Program-made: the position numbers and the translations under genes | Shown here: one piece after another, positions 34,812 to 44,130 of the stretch | Position numbering within the stretch: the stretch's first letter is position 1 | Layout: every line of letters starts with the position of its first letter | Assembly (NCBI RefSeq): GCF_000237805.1 | Contig: NZ_CM001376.1 | Coordinates: 1,044,349 to 1,108,348 of the forward strand | Reading direction: 5' to 3' | Origin: Jonquetella anthropi DSM 22815 | Lineage (GTDB): Bacteria; Synergistota; Synergistia; Synergistales; Dethiosulfovibrionaceae | Length of the DNA: 64,000 nucleotides | Notes under the pieces: model-generated | The model's input: only the letters and a program-made list of their open reading frames with translations | Told to the model about the DNA's origin: nothing | Databases searched by the model: none

Positions 34812-34860
34812 AAAAACGCCTGCCGCGACGACGCCGCGAGTCAGGGCTCGTCTGGCAGGC
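34812..34860 (-). terminator. Leader hairpin with T-run (candidate attenuator)
   Basis: On minus, GCCTGCC (34854-34860) pairs with GGCAGGC (34818-34824), with a further GACGA/TCGTC helix inside, followed by a five-T run (34812-34816). It sits between the promoter and the first gene, about 42 bases before the nif3 start, so it could stop most transcripts before the operon. Confidence 0.7.
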
Positions 34861-34875
34861 CTCCTATGTTGCCTA

Positions 34876-34904
34876 TTATAGACAATTTCAGCTTGTCTGC
34901 CAAC
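34876..34904 (-). promoter_or_regulatory. Promoter of the nif3-trpS-...-der operon
   Basis: On minus: -35 TTGGCA (34899-34904), 17-bp spacer, -10 TATAAT (34876-34881). It is the only strong promoter seen upstream of the 14 genes. Confidence 0.8.
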
Positions 34905-34998
34905 TAAGAGCCGCCCTTTCTCCGCTCTTCTTTATCAGCCCAACTGAAGATAGGCCCAACCAATTTGCTATTGGCCAAACGCGGCCAGCCGAGTGACC

Positions 34999-35023
34999 TA
35001 AAGTAAAACTTTAGTTTACTTTA
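34999..35023. promoter_or_regulatory. Palindromic operator candidate
   Basis: Perfect 9-bp inverted repeat TAAAGTAAA / TTTACTTTA with a 7-bp spacer, 20 bp upstream of the -35 of the amino-acid ABC promoter. AT-rich symmetry in a GC-rich genome points to a protein-binding site for a dimeric regulator; which one is unknown. Confidence 0.6.
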
Positions 35024-35042
35024 TGTTTTTTTATCTACCCTC

Positions 35043-35071
35043 TTTCAATTTCATGTTCCGTACCGTATAAT
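35043..35071 (+). promoter_or_regulatory. Promoter of the amino-acid ABC genes
   Basis: -10 TATAAT (35066-35071) with a weaker -35 TTTCAA (35043-35048) at 17 bp. About 25 bases before the TTG start. Confidence 0.6.
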
Positions 35072-35095
35072 GGCAGCTCGGTGGAGGTGAGGCCT

Positions 35096-35866
35096 TTGGC
35101 TCATGCAATAGTCGTCCAGGATCTGCACAAGTCTTTCGGCTCGTTGAACGTGCTGAGGGGCGTTTCCCTGTCGGTTGAAGAGGGGCAGGTCGTCACGGTG
35201 ATCGGCCCGTCAGGATCGGGCAAAAGCACGTTGGCCCGATGCATTGCCCGGCTTGAGAAAGTTGACAGCGGTTCTATTGAGGTGTGCGGCAAGCGCCTGA
35301 ACGAGTCGATGACCAACGCCCAGCAGTCCGAGCTGATGGGCATGATTTTTCAGCAGTTCAACCTGTTTCCTCACCTGACGGTGATGGAGAACTTGGTGCT
35401 GACCCAGTGCAAGGTGCGCCGCAAGAGCGCGCGGGACGCCAGAGAACTGGCCCTTCGTCTGCTGAGCAAGGTCGGCCTGGCCGACAAGGCGGACTGGCGG
35501 CCAGGCCAGCTGTCCGGCGGCCAACAGCAGCGCGTGGCGATCGCCCGGGCGCTGTGCATGGAACCTAAAGTAATGCTGTTTGACGAGCCGACGAGCGCTC
35601 TCGACCCCGAGCTGGTCGGCGACGTGCTGGACGTGATCGCGTCCCTTGCGGACTCGGGAATGACCATGCTGGTCATCACCCACGAGATGGCGTTCGCCCG
35701 GGAGGTCTCCGACCGGGTGGTCTTCATGGCGGACGGTCTGGTGGTCGAAGAAGGGGCGCCTGAACAGATCATGGCACACCCGACCAAGGAGCGGACTCGG
35801 CTGTTCTTGCAGCGAATGCTGTCCCATCACGGCGAAGTCACGGAGGAAACCCATCATGACGCTTGA
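35096..35866 (+). CDS. Polar amino-acid ABC transporter ATPase (GlnQ/HisP type)
   Basis: 256 residues from TTG 35096, six bases after GGAGGTG; the longer in-frame GTG 35081 starts before that site. Walker [11 protein letters not shown]-loop FQQFNLFPH, signature LSGGQQQR, Walker [15 protein letters not shown] and H-loop VITHEMAFA are all intact. It energises import of polar amino acids with the permease whose gene overlaps its 3' end by 11 bases. The usual third gene, for a periplasmic binding protein, is absent. Confidence 0.94.
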   Translation: MAHAIVVQDLHKSFGSLNVLRGVSLSVEEGQVVTVIGPSGSGKSTLARCIARLEKVDSGSIEVCGKRLNESMTNAQQSELMGMIFQQFNLFPHLTVMENLVLTQCKVRRKSARDARELALRLLSKVGLADKADWRPGQLSGGQQQRVAIARALCMEPKVMLFDEPTSALDPELVGDVLDVIASLADSGMTMLVITHEMAFAREVSDRVVFMADGLVVEEGAPEQIMAHPTKERTRLFLQRMLSHHGEVTEETHHDA

Positions 35867-36509
35867 TTTCTCTGTCCTTCTGCCCTACTGGCACCTTTTC
35901 CTGAACGGCGCGCTGGTGACCGTGAAGGCGTCCCTGTTCGGCGTGCTGATCGGCACGGCCGGCGGCCTGTTCGTCGGGGCGTTCCGCGTTCTGCCATTCG
36001 CCCCACTTCGCTGGCTCGCTTGGCTGTACATCTCGGTCCTGCGGGGCACGCCGCTGATGGTTCAGCTCTTTTTAATCTACTTCGGCCTGCCTGAGCTGGG
36101 CGTCAACTTGGACGCCTTTTTGGCCGGCGTCTTGGGTATCGGCATCAACTCGTCGGCTTACGTGGGCGAGATCGTCCGGGGCGGCATCGAGTCGATTCCC
36201 CGAGGCCAGTGGGAAGCCGCCAAGGTTTTGGGACTGTCGTACTGGCAGAGCCTGTGGACCATCATCATGCCCCAAGCGGTCCGCAGCATGCTGCCGGCAA
36301 TCGGCAACGAGTTCGTCGCGCTGATCAAGGAGTCGTCGCTGCTGTCGGTCCTCGCCATCAGCGACCTGACCCAAGCGGGACAGCAGGTGCGCAGCGTCAC
36401 CTACGCGTCGTTTGAGAGCTTCATCGTCGTCGGGCTGGTCTACCTGTTCCTGACGAGCGCCGCCACCGGAGCGCTCTCGCTGCTGGAAAAGAAGTGGCAC
36501 ACCAACTAA
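35856..36509 (+). CDS. Polar amino-acid ABC transporter permease (HisM/GlnP type)
   Basis: 217 residues, inner-membrane subunit; ATG 35856 inside the end of the ATPase gene. About five membrane segments; the family stretch [20 protein letters not shown], the [20 protein letters not shown] segment and the EAA loop [20 protein letters not shown] are clear, followed by [17 protein letters not shown]. One permease gene would form a homodimer. The transcript ends at a bidirectional terminator, so no binding protein is co-transcribed. Confidence 0.95.
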   Translation: MTLDFSVLLPYWHLFLNGALVTVKASLFGVLIGTAGGLFVGAFRVLPFAPLRWLAWLYISVLRGTPLMVQLFLIYFGLPELGVNLDAFLAGVLGIGINSSAYVGEIVRGGIESIPRGQWEAAKVLGLSYWQSLWTIIMPQAVRSMLPAIGNEFVALIKESSLLSVLAISDLTQAGQQVRSVTYASFESFIVVGLVYLFLTSAATGALSLLEKKWHTN

Positions 36510-36511
36510 CG

Positions 36512-36548
36512 AAAAGCGCGTCCCCTCGCCGTGAGGGGACGCGCTTTT
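36512..36548. terminator. Bidirectional terminator between the ABC permease and dnaJ
   Basis: Perfect 16-bp stem 36512-36527 with 36533-36548, loop GCCGT, with A4 and T5 flanks. Confidence 0.93.
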
Positions 36549-36551
36549 TCG

Positions 36552-37727
36552 TCACTTTTTCTTGCTTCGGCGTTTCTTGCTCCCGCCGAAAATTTTTCCT
36601 AACAGGCTTTCGCCGTCGCCCTTGTCCTTCGCCGACGGTTCTGCCTTCTCGTCCTGCTCCGAGGGCCCGTCAGGGGAAATTGCCTGCCGAAACGCCTTCA
36701 GCGCCTCCTGAGCTTGGGCCGACAGTTCCCTGCCAGCGGGGACTTCCAGTTCCACGTGAACGTACAGGTCGCCGCGGCCGAACGAGCGAAGACGGGGCAT
36801 GCCCAGCCCCTTGAGGCGGACGACGCTCCCCGGCCCAGTGCCGGCTGGAATTTTCACGTCCGCCAAACCGTCGATCAGAGTTTCCACTTTCAGCGTCGTG
36901 CCGAACACCGCGTCCGGGTAGGAAACCCGCGCGGCGCAGTGAAGCTCGTCGCCGTCCCGGGTAAACCGCGGGTCGTCAGCCACGTCCATCAGGATAAAGA
37001 GGTCTCCGGGCGGCGCGCCGCGTTCTCCCAGCTCGCCGGCACCGGCGACGCGAAGCCGTACGCCCCGGTCGACGCCGGGCTGAATCTTGATCTCCTGCTC
37101 TCTGGTCTTGCGGACTTTGCCGGTTCCGCCGCAGGAGCGGCACTTGTGGGCGATCAGCTTTCCCGTGCCGCCGCACCGCGGGCAGGTGAAGACCGACCAG
37201 CTCTGACCGAACAGGGTGTTGACCCGCGACCTGACTTGCCCTGTCCCGCCGCATTCCGGACACGGCTGGGGTGCCGTGCCCGCCTCCGCTCCCGTGCCGT
37301 CGCAGTCGCTGCAGGGCTCGAATCGTGGGATACGAACCGTTCGGGTCGTTCCCTTGGCCGCCTCTTCGAGGGTGATTCGCAGGGACATCTGAAGGTTCGC
37401 GCCCTGTCGGGGGCCGCTCTGCTGGGCTTCGCCAAACCCGCCAAACAGGTCAAACAGGTCGCCAAACAGGCCGCCGCCGGATCCGAAGCCGCCCGCGCCG
37501 GGCTCGGGAGTACCCCACTGGTCGTAGTTGGACCGCTTTTCCGGGTTGTTAAGGACCGAGTACGCCTCGTTGATTTCCTTGAATCGCCGTTCAGCGTCCG
37601 CGTCTCCCGGGTTAGCGTCAGGATGACAGGAGCGGACCTTCTCCCGGAAGGCCCGCTTGATGTCCGCCTGTGTTGCCGTCCTTTCAACGCCGAGGACGGC
37701 GTAATAGTCTATCTGAACCGCCGCCAT
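36552..37727 (-). CDS. dnaJ: Chaperone DnaJ
   Basis: 391 residues; last gene of hrcA-grpE-dnaK-dnaJ. J domain at 1-70 with the HPD tripeptide (35-37, CHPDANPGD), a Gly/Phe-rich linker, and a zinc domain with four CxxCxGxG repeats (CSDCDGTG, CPECGGTG, CPRCGGTG, CRSCGGTG), then the two beta-barrel substrate domains. It delivers unfolded clients to DnaK and stimulates its ATPase. The tail is longer and strongly charged (EKAEPSAKDKGDGE, then KKRRSKKK), a lineage-specific extension. 15 bp after dnaK. Confidence 0.96.
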   Translation of the reverse strand: MAAVQIDYYAVLGVERTATQADIKRAFREKVRSCHPDANPGDADAERRFKEINEAYSVLNNPEKRSNYDQWGTPEPGAGGFGSGGGLFGDLFDLFGGFGEAQQSGPRQGANLQMSLRITLEEAAKGTTRTVRIPRFEPCSDCDGTGAEAGTAPQPCPECGGTGQVRSRVNTLFGQSWSVFTCPRCGGTGKLIAHKCRSCGGTGKVRKTREQEIKIQPGVDRGVRLRVAGAGELGERGAPPGDLFILMDVADDPRFTRDGDELHCAARVSYPDAVFGTTLKVETLIDGLADVKIPAGTGPGSVVRLKGLGMPRLRSFGRGDLYVHVELEVPAGRELSAQAQEALKAFRQAISPDGPSEQDEKAEPSAKDKGDGESLLGKIFGGSKKRRSKKK

Positions 37728-37742
37728 AGCCGACCGGCGCGA

Positions 37743-39581
37743 TTAGTCGCTGAACTCCGCGTCGACTGTGGTGTCTCCGTTTTTGCCGCCCTGATTGGAA
37801 CCAGCCTGACCGCCCGCGGCACCGCCGGCGCCGGGCTGGCCGTTTGTGCCGTTCTGCTGGTACAGCCGGACGGACAGTTTCTGAACTTCCGCGTTCAGCG
37901 CCTCGCTGGCCTTCTTGATGGCGTCCAAGTCCTCGCCGCCGAGAACGCCCTTGAGGGCCTGGATCTTCGCGTCGACGGTGCCCCGCTCTTCTGCCGTGAC
38001 CTTGTCGCCCAAGTCCTTGAGCAGCTTTTCGCTCTGGTAAACCTGGCTGTCCGCCAAGTTCCGAGCCTCGATGAGGTCCCGGCGCTTAGAGTCCTCGGCC
38101 TCGTGGGCTTCCGCTTCGGACTTCATCTTCTCGATGTCGGCCTTGGAGAGGTTGGACGATTGAATGGTGATCTTCTGGGCCTTGCCGGTGCCCTTGTCGG
38201 TGGCGCTCACGTTCAGAATGCCGTTGGCGTCGATGTCAAACGTCACTTCGATCTGAGGGATGCCCCGCGGCGCGGGCGGCAGGTCGGTCAGGCTGAACGT
38301 GCCGAGCAGCACGTTGTCGGCCGCCATGGACCGCTCGCCCTGAAGGACCTTGATTTCAACCGACGGCTGATTGTCCGCCGCGGTGGTGAAAATCTGGCTC
38401 TTGGACACCGGGATCGCCGTGTTGCGCTCGACGATGCGGGTGCAGACGCCGCCCAGCGTCTCGATTCCCAGTGACAGCGGCGCCACGTCGACGAGGACGA
38501 TATTCTTGTCCGTCTGGCCGCCCAGAATAGCGCCCTGAATGGCCGCGCCGGCAGCGACGCACTCGTCCGGGTTGATGCTCTTGGTAGGCTCTTTCTGGAG
38601 CAGCTCTTTGATCTCCCGCTGAACGGCGGGCATACGGGTCGAACCGCCGACCAAGAGGACTTTTCCGATGTCGGCCGGGGACAGTTTGGCGTCCGCGAGG
38701 GCCTTTTTCACCGGCTCAACAACCCGGGCCAGCAGGTCGCTGGTGAGCTCCTCAAACTTAGCGCGGGTCAGCTTCATCTCCAAGTGTTTGGGGCCGTTGG
38801 CGTCAGCCGAGATGAACGGCAGGGAAATCGTGGTTTCCGGCAGGGACGACAGCTCGATCTTGGCCTTTTCCGCCGCCTCGCGGAGCCGCTGCATGGCCAT
38901 CCGATCGGCCGACAGGTCAACGCCCTGGTCTTTTTTGAACTCGGCGGCCATCCAGTTGACGATTCTCATATCCCAGTCATCGCCGCCCAGCTTGTTGTCG
39001 CCGTGGGTAGCCAAAACCTCAAACACCCCGTCGCCCACGTCCAGCACCGACACGTCGAAGGTGCCGCCGCCAAGGTCAAACACCAGAATCTTGTGCTCGC
39101 CCGACTTGTTCTCGCCGTAAGCCAGAGCGGCAGCGGTCGGCTCGTTGATGATCCGCAGGACTTCAAGGCCGGCAATCGCGCCGGCGTCCTTAGTGGCCTG
39201 ACGCTGGGCGTCGGTGAAGTACGCCGGAACGGTGATGACCGCCTGTTTTACTTCCGTTCCCAAGTACTCCTCGGCGTCGTGTTTCAGCTTTTGGAGAATC
39301 ATCGCGGAAATCTCCTGCGGCGTGTACTTGCGGCCATCGACCGTCACGGTGTAGTCCGTGCCCATATGCCGCTTGATCGACATGATCGTCTTATCCGCGT
39401 TGACAATCGCCTGCCGCTTGGCCAGCTGACCGACGAGACGCTCTCCGTCCTTTGCAAAGGCCACAACCGACGGAGTAGTCCGAGCCCCTTCGGGGTTGGG
39501 GATAATCGTGACGTTCTCGCCTTCCATCACCGCAACGCAGCTGTTCGTCGTTCCCAAATCGATACCAACAACTTTAGCCAT
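37743..39581 (-). CDS. dnaK: Chaperone DnaK (Hsp70)
   Basis: 612 residues from ATG 39581 with AGAGGTGAT upstream; the longer frame lacks Hsp70 similarity. The nucleotide-binding domain begins [20 protein letters not shown] and contains [22 protein letters not shown] and [11 protein letters not shown]; the linker and substrate-binding domain carry [11 protein letters not shown] and [15 protein letters not shown]. The C-terminal Gly/Gln/Asn-rich tail ends with VDAEFSD rather than the EExxK motif, as in many bacteria. Co-transcribed with grpE and dnaJ, under HrcA control. Confidence 0.97.
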   Translation of the reverse strand: MAKVVGIDLGTTNSCVAVMEGENVTIIPNPEGARTTPSVVAFAKDGERLVGQLAKRQAIVNADKTIMSIKRHMGTDYTVTVDGRKYTPQEISAMILQKLKHDAEEYLGTEVKQAVITVPAYFTDAQRQATKDAGAIAGLEVLRIINEPTAAALAYGENKSGEHKILVFDLGGGTFDVSVLDVGDGVFEVLATHGDNKLGGDDWDMRIVNWMAAEFKKDQGVDLSADRMAMQRLREAAEKAKIELSSLPETTISLPFISADANGPKHLEMKLTRAKFEELTSDLLARVVEPVKKALADAKLSPADIGKVLLVGGSTRMPAVQREIKELLQKEPTKSINPDECVAAGAAIQGAILGGQTDKNIVLVDVAPLSLGIETLGGVCTRIVERNTAIPVSKSQIFTTAADNQPSVEIKVLQGERSMAADNVLLGTFSLTDLPPAPRGIPQIEVTFDIDANGILNVSATDKGTGKAQKITIQSSNLSKADIEKMKSEAEAHEAEDSKRRDLIEARNLADSQVYQSEKLLKDLGDKVTAEERGTVDAKIQALKGVLGGEDLDAIKKASEALNAEVQKLSVRLYQQNGTNGQPGAGGAAGGQAGSNQGGKNGDTTVDAEFSD

Positions 39582-39641
39582 ATCAATCACCTCTTGGATA
39601 AATATCGCGGCTGCCCGTTTCGGCGCCGCCGTCAAGTCGTT

Positions 39642-40259
39642 TTATTCCTGCGCGCCGGCTTCAGGAGCCGGCGCGGTGGGCTCTTTGAGCCGGCCAACCC
39701 GCACCTGCGCGGGCCGAATTGCCGTGCCGTTCATGCTGTACCCCTTGCGGAACACGTCGATGACCTGTCCATCCTGAGCCGGGTCATCGGTCTCCACCAG
39801 AGCGACCGCGTGATGAAGGAGCGGGGAAAACTCCTGTCCAGTCGGGTCGATGACCGTCACGCCCAAAGTTTCCAAGGCGCTCAGGAACTGATCCCGCACC
39901 ATCCTCACGCCTTGGCAGATCCCCTGCCCGTCGCCGCCGGCCTCAAGCGCCCGCTCCAAGTTGTCCAGAACCGGCAAGAGGGCCGTGACAGCCCGCTCAG
40001 AACCTTGAGCCTTCAGACGCTTGAATTCCTTTTCGGCCCAGTTGCGGTAGTTAATCCCGTCGGCCTGAGCCCGAGCCGCCAGCTCGCGGAACTGATCCCG
40101 CTCCGCCTGCAGACGCGTCAGCTCCTCAGAAAAATCAGGAGCCTTCGGCTCCTCCCCCCCAGCTTGAGCGGACGCTTCCTGCGCGTCCGTCCCGCCGGCG
40201 CCTTCCTGAGAGGCCTCTTCCTGCGGCGTTCCGCCGGCCTGCTTCTTCTCTTCGTCCAT
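39642..40259 (-). CDS. grpE: Nucleotide exchange factor GrpE
   Basis: 205 residues. A disordered acidic/Gln/Gly N-terminal 45 residues precede a long coiled-coil (about 46-95, with the NYRNWAEKEFKRLK segment) and the beta-domain (GQEFSPLLHHAVALVETDD, then VRKGY-like VFRKGYSMNG). It releases ADP from DnaK. Located between hrcA (6 bp upstream) and dnaK (60 bp downstream), the canonical HrcA-regulated order. Confidence 0.95.
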   Translation of the reverse strand: MDEEKKQAGGTPQEEASQEGAGGTDAQEASAQAGGEEPKAPDFSEELTRLQAERDQFRELAARAQADGINYRNWAEKEFKRLKAQGSERAVTALLPVLDNLERALEAGGDGQGICQGVRMVRDQFLSALETLGVTVIDPTGQEFSPLLHHAVALVETDDPAQDGQVIDVFRKGYSMNGTAIRPAQVRVGRLKEPTAPAPEAGAQE

Positions 40260-40264
40260 CCCTT

Positions 40265-41287
40265 TTACCTCCCGTCGTCGCCCGCCGGGTTCAGAGCCGA
40301 CAAAACGGCGTCAAGAATCGCGATCGAGCGCTGATAGTTCATGCGAAGCGGGCCAATCAGCCCGAGAACGGCCTGCCGCCCCCGAGACGATGACGACGCC
40401 ATGACGACCGAACAGTCCTTCATCGCGTCGGCCCGGTTTTCCGGCCCAATCGTCACCCGTATGCCCTCAGGAGCCGCGTAATCGGTGATCAGGCTTTCTA
40501 CCGCGTCACCTTCTTCAAGAAGGCGCAACAAGCCTTGCGGCTGTTCGAGCCGGCCGTCCTCCGCCGCCTGCAGCACCTGAACGGCGCCGCCGGCCGACAC
40601 GGTCAGCCGCTCTCGGTCCATAATCTCCTCCAGCCGGTCCAGCGTGTCGTCCATCGCCGTCCGCTCGGGAACTGACCAGTGAGTCAAAAACTCGCCCAAC
40701 GTCCGACGGGCCTCACGCCACGTCCGGCCGCGAAGCTGATGGTTTAGCGCTCCAGCCAGATCGTCCAGAGCCTCGTCGGTCAGCTCTGCCGGCATCGGCA
40801 GGCGAGCATGCCGTACTCGACCGCCGTCAAAAACGAGAATCACCAGCGTGGAAACGCTGGAAACCCGGACGAAATCAACCTTATGCACCCGCAGATCGTC
40901 CAAAACGCGAACCGCCGCCACGCTCAGGCACCGGGTCAGACGGCTCAGAAACCGCGACACCTCGCCGAGCCGCTCGTCCAGCCCCTTGAGCTGCAGGTCA
41001 AGTCCTGAAACCAGCTCGCCCATATCGCTCATTTGCGGAGCCGGCCGATGCAGGATCGCGTCCACGTACAGCCGGTACGCCCTCGACGTGGGCAGCCGTC
41101 CGGCCGAAGAGTGAGGCTTGCTGAAGTACCCAAGCTCCTCCAAGTCGGACATCTCGTTGCGAACCGTCGCCGGACTGTGGTCTGTCAGGTACTTTTTAGA
41201 AAGAGTCCTTGACCCTACCGGCTCGCCGGTCTGAATGTACTCGTAGACTAACGCCAGAATGATCTCCAGCTGACGCTCGGTGAGCAA
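40265..41287 (-). CDS. hrcA: Heat-inducible transcription repressor HrcA
   Basis: 340 residues; TTG 41287, seven bases after AAGGAGG. Represses the operon by binding CIRCE and is released when the chaperone system is titrated. The winged-helix N-terminus is clear: LTERQLEIILALVYEYIQTG, GSRTLSKKYLTDHSPATVRN, EELGYFSKPHSSAGRLPTS. The C-terminal GAF-like domain has IGPENRADAMKDCSVV and ends with a segment around PLRMNYQRSIAILDAV. A CIRCE element lies 16 bases upstream of its start, so the repressor autoregulates. Confidence 0.96.
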   Translation of the reverse strand: MLTERQLEIILALVYEYIQTGEPVGSRTLSKKYLTDHSPATVRNEMSDLEELGYFSKPHSSAGRLPTSRAYRLYVDAILHRPAPQMSDMGELVSGLDLQLKGLDERLGEVSRFLSRLTRCLSVAAVRVLDDLRVHKVDFVRVSSVSTLVILVFDGGRVRHARLPMPAELTDEALDDLAGALNHQLRGRTWREARRTLGEFLTHWSVPERTAMDDTLDRLEEIMDRERLTVSAGGAVQVLQAAEDGRLEQPQGLLRLLEEGDAVESLITDYAAPEGIRVTIGPENRADAMKDCSVVMASSSSRGRQAVLGLIGPLRMNYQRSIAILDAVLSALNPAGDDGR

Positions 41288-41302
41288 GCCATCACCTCCT
41301 TA

Positions 41303-41329
41303 TTAGCACTTGAGTATTATGAGTGCTAA
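41303..41329. promoter_or_regulatory. CIRCE operator (HrcA binding site)
   Basis: TTAGCACTT, 9-bp spacer, GAGTGCTAA: one mismatch from the consensus TTAGCACTC-N9-GAGTGCTAA. It lies about 10 bases after the expected transcription start of the hrcA operon. Confidence 0.95.
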
Positions 41330-41345
41330 CGCTCGAAACACGCTA

Positions 41346-41374
41346 AGAATAGCAAGGTTCGACCATATTGTCAA
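41346..41374 (-). promoter_or_regulatory. Promoter of the hrcA-grpE-dnaK-dnaJ operon
   Basis: On minus: -35 TTGACA (41369-41374), exactly 17-bp spacer, -10 TATTCT (41346-41351), a vegetative-type promoter just upstream of CIRCE. Confidence 0.85.
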
Positions 41375-41492
41375 TACTGGTCAAACTCGTTTGACCGATC
41401 CGGCGGTCAGGAAAAAAGCTGGTTTCACGCCGCGTTTCGACAGATCGGGTACAATGGGACGGACACGATTTGACGCAGAAAGGACGACTCTC

Positions 41493-42137
41493 ATGACTGA
41501 TCAGACGAGAACCCTTATCTTCCTAATTCGGCACGGACAAAGCGACGGCAACCGAGAAGGCCGGTTCCGCGGACGGCACGACTTCCCGCTCGACGAGACA
41601 GGACTCCGGCAGGCGGAGGAGGCGGCGGCCGCCCTCAAAAACGCCCCCATTCAAGCGGTCTACTCCAGCCCGCTGGTCCGGGCCGTGAGCACGGCCGAGC
41701 CGATCGCCCGCGCCCTTGGGCTTGGCGTCGAGCTCGTCCCCGGACTGACAAATATCTCCCTCGGCAGCTGGGAGGGCGTCAAAAAAGACGAAATCGCCCG
41801 ACGGTTCCCCGAACTGTGGCATTTATGGCTCACCGATCCGGAGTCACTGGCCGAGCCGGGAATGGAGACGCTTCAGCAGGCGGGGCGCCGGGCGAAAAAG
41901 GCCCTAGATGAACTGGTTCGGCGGCACGCCGAGGGAGCGTTTGCGGTCGTCTCTCACCGGTCGGTTATCAAGCCCATGCTGGCCGAATGCCTTGGCATCG
42001 GCCGGCCGTCCTTCTGGCGGCTGGCGGTGGACGCCGCGTCCATATCCCTCTTGGCCCATGAGCCGGACAGAGGCTACATGCTACTGTTCCTCAACCGAAC
42101 GAATCACCTGACCAAAACGGAAATCGACTGGAACTGA
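41493..42137 (+). CDS. Histidine phosphatase family protein (phosphoglycerate-mutase-like)
   Basis: 214 residues from ATG 41493 with AAGGACGA upstream; the longer open frame crosses the hrcA promoter and is not coding. The phosphohistidine motif RHGQSDGNREGRFRG, the ERxxxT-like YSSPLVRAVSTAE and the second catalytic His in FAVVSHRSVIK define the family. Members include cofactor-dependent phosphoglycerate mutase, alpha-ribazole phosphatase (CobC) and broad phosphatases; sequence alone does not choose, and no cobalamin genes are nearby. Divergent from the heat-shock operon. A -10-like TACAAT lies at 41450-41455. Confidence 0.88.
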   Translation: MTDQTRTLIFLIRHGQSDGNREGRFRGRHDFPLDETGLRQAEEAAAALKNAPIQAVYSSPLVRAVSTAEPIARALGLGVELVPGLTNISLGSWEGVKKDEIARRFPELWHLWLTDPESLAEPGMETLQQAGRRAKKALDELVRRHAEGAFAVVSHRSVIKPMLAECLGIGRPSFWRLAVDAASISLLAHEPDRGYMLLFLNRTNHLTKTEIDWN

Positions 42138-42153
42138 TGGAAAGAGGGCATAC

Positions 42154-42187
42154 AAAAAAGCCTGGTGCATATGCACCAGGCCTTTTT
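42154..42187. terminator. Bidirectional terminator between the phosphatase gene and cstA
   Basis: 10-bp perfect stem 42161-42170 with 42171-42180, extended by A-run on the left and T-run on the right. Because the stem meets at the centre the actual loop will be about four bases. Confidence 0.85.
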
Positions 42188-42210
42188 GCGTGCAGGAAAG
42201 GGATGATATC

Positions 42211-43956
42211 TTATTTTTTCTCGGCCGGCATGTAATTGGCATTCTTGAAGCTGGTGATCAGTAGAGCCACAGCGAGAATAACCAGAATGGTCGGCATGAT
42301 GCCCAACAGGTAGTTGGGCTTGGCCGCGTCGATCAGGTTCGACTTGATCATCAGAACCAGCGCGCAGAACGTGGTGACGAACATGAACCAGAACGGGATC
42401 GTCAGGAACTTGTTGTCCTTCTTCAAGCCCTTGCGGACCCAAACAGAGATGCCCAGCAGCGACAGGGCGGCGACCAGCTGGTTGGCAGAACCGAACACGG
42501 GCCAAATAGCCTTCCACGCCGGGATAACGTTGCCCTTGACGTCGTGAGCCTGGACAACCACCAGAAGCAGAGCGGCAACCACGGCGAAGATCGTCGCCGC
42601 GTACTTGTTGATCTTCATGTTGGAGATTTCCTGAATCTCGTACCGGGTCAGACGGGTCGCGGTGTCAAGCGAGGTAAGCAGGAAGCTGTTGATGGCGATT
42701 GCGCCCAACCGCACACCCAGCTCGTAGTTGCAGCCGATCAGCTCAGCAAAGCGGCCGAACCCCTGAGAGAAAATGATGACCGGGTTCAGACCGACGGCCT
42801 TCTCCTTGCCGACGACCATCAGCGTGCCCAGAGCGATGACGGCGACAAGACCTTCGATTAACATGGCACCGTAGCCGACCAGCACGGAATCCTTTTCCTT
42901 AGCCAGCTGCTTCGCCGTCGTGCCGGAGCCGACCAGCGAGTGGAAGCCGGAAATAGCGCCGCAGGCCACGGTGATGAACAGCATCGGCCACATGCCCACG
43001 TTGGACAGGCCCATGAGAGGCTTCGACGCGTCGTAACTCATAATCGTGTTGCTGTTCAGGTGCGACCCGAAGAGCATGCCGATGGCGCCGACGATAACCG
43101 CGAAATACAGGAAGTAAGACGCCAGGTAATCGCGGGGCTGAAGCAGAAGCCACACAGGCAGAATGGAAGCCAACAGGATATAAATGGACAGCACCCAGTA
43201 CCAAACAAGCGTGGACTTGGCCGCGTTGGCCTTGATAGCAGCCGTCAGAGCGTCCCCTTCAAGTCCAGTGGTGGGAAGATAGGAGACAAACGAGCTGAAC
43301 GGATGCTTGAACGCCTCGGTCAGAGCCGGCGTGTTCTCGGGAGAGACGTGCACGCAGGCGTAGCCGATGATGGCCAGCATGACCACCGTGGTGACCCACA
43401 GCGGCAGCTTGGTCCGGTACATCATAAGGCCGGCGACGACCGCCAGACCGATGTACAAGCAGGAGACGAAGGCCACTGCCGCGTCGTTGACGAACGTGCC
43501 GACCGACAGGGCAAGAAACACGGCGACGACGAGGATCAGCGTCAGAATGGTGAAGCAAAGGAACAGGACCTTGCCGGTCCGCCCCATCCAGTGCTCAATA
43601 ACCTCACCGATCGATTTGCCGTCGTGGCGCAGCGACGCGACCAGAGAGCCCATATCGTGCGGGCCGCCCAAGAACGTCGAACCAACCATGCACCAAATCA
43701 GCGTGGGGAACCAGCCCCAGACCATGGCAGCAGCGATAGGCCCAGTGATCGGGCCGGCGCCTGCGATGGACGAGAAGTGGTGTCCCAGAAGGACTGCCGG
43801 GTGCGCCGGACAGTAGTCAATCCCGTCATACAGCCTAACCGCCGGAGTTTCACAATCGTTTGAAAGGCCGTACGTCTCGGACATGAAGCGCCCGTAGAAC
43901 TTAAAGCCAACGAGGAACACAGCGGCTGCACAGATGAACATCAACGCGAACGTCAA
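42211..43956 (-). CDS. cstA: CstA-family peptide/pyruvate transporter (carbon starvation protein)
   Basis: 581 residues from TTG 43956, set by GGAGGTGGG four bases upstream; the frame runs further 5' without membrane character. About 15 membrane segments. Family motifs: HHFSSIAGAGPITGPIAA, FLGGPHDMGSLVASLRH and CGAISGFHSLVGSGTTAKQL. CstA proteins were described as peptide transporters induced by carbon starvation; E. coli CstA and BtsT also move pyruvate. In this organism it may serve peptide or pyruvate uptake. It stands alone between two terminators or gaps, so it is probably transcribed by itself. Confidence 0.93.
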   Translation of the reverse strand: MTFALMFICAAAVFLVGFKFYGRFMSETYGLSNDCETPAVRLYDGIDYCPAHPAVLLGHHFSSIAGAGPITGPIAAAMVWGWFPTLIWCMVGSTFLGGPHDMGSLVASLRHDGKSIGEVIEHWMGRTGKVLFLCFTILTLILVVAVFLALSVGTFVNDAAVAFVSCLYIGLAVVAGLMMYRTKLPLWVTTVVMLAIIGYACVHVSPENTPALTEAFKHPFSSFVSYLPTTGLEGDALTAAIKANAAKSTLVWYWVLSIYILLASILPVWLLLQPRDYLASYFLYFAVIVGAIGMLFGSHLNSNTIMSYDASKPLMGLSNVGMWPMLFITVACGAISGFHSLVGSGTTAKQLAKEKDSVLVGYGAMLIEGLVAVIALGTLMVVGKEKAVGLNPVIIFSQGFGRFAELIGCNYELGVRLGAIAINSFLLTSLDTATRLTRYEIQEISNMKINKYAATIFAVVAALLLVVVQAHDVKGNVIPAWKAIWPVFGSANQLVAALSLLGISVWVRKGLKKDNKFLTIPFWFMFVTTFCALVLMIKSNLIDAAKPNYLLGIMPTILVILAVALLITSFKNANYMPAEKK

Positions 43957-44130
43957 TTCTCCCACCTCCAAGTAAGTCTTCAGACTTTCGTCTTCTGCCC
44001 TCCGCCCCTGCACAGACCGCCATCTCGGAGGGATTACGTATATTTTACCGCGTTATTGCCGTTCAGGGAAGTCCTCATCAAAGGAAAATTGAACTAACTT
44101 ATAGCGCATATTTTCTAATTCGAATAGCTC

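Larger units (their letters stand above)
34771..35095. other. Divergent promoter region between nif3 and the amino-acid ABC genes
   Basis: No coding capacity. It contains, from left to right, a minus-strand leader hairpin with T-run, the minus-strand promoter, a 25-bp palindrome, and the plus-strand promoter; each is listed separately. Confidence 0.75.

Noticed and set aside
36714-38474. 586-codon open frame on plus across dnaJ and dnaK
   Set aside because: It is antisense to two certain chaperone genes; the GC-rich third positions keep the opposite frame open. No ribosome-binding site or family match.
41310-41492. Longer start for the histidine phosphatase gene
   Set aside because: The extension runs through CIRCE and the hrcA promoter; ATG 41493 has a ribosome-binding site and begins just before the RHG motif.
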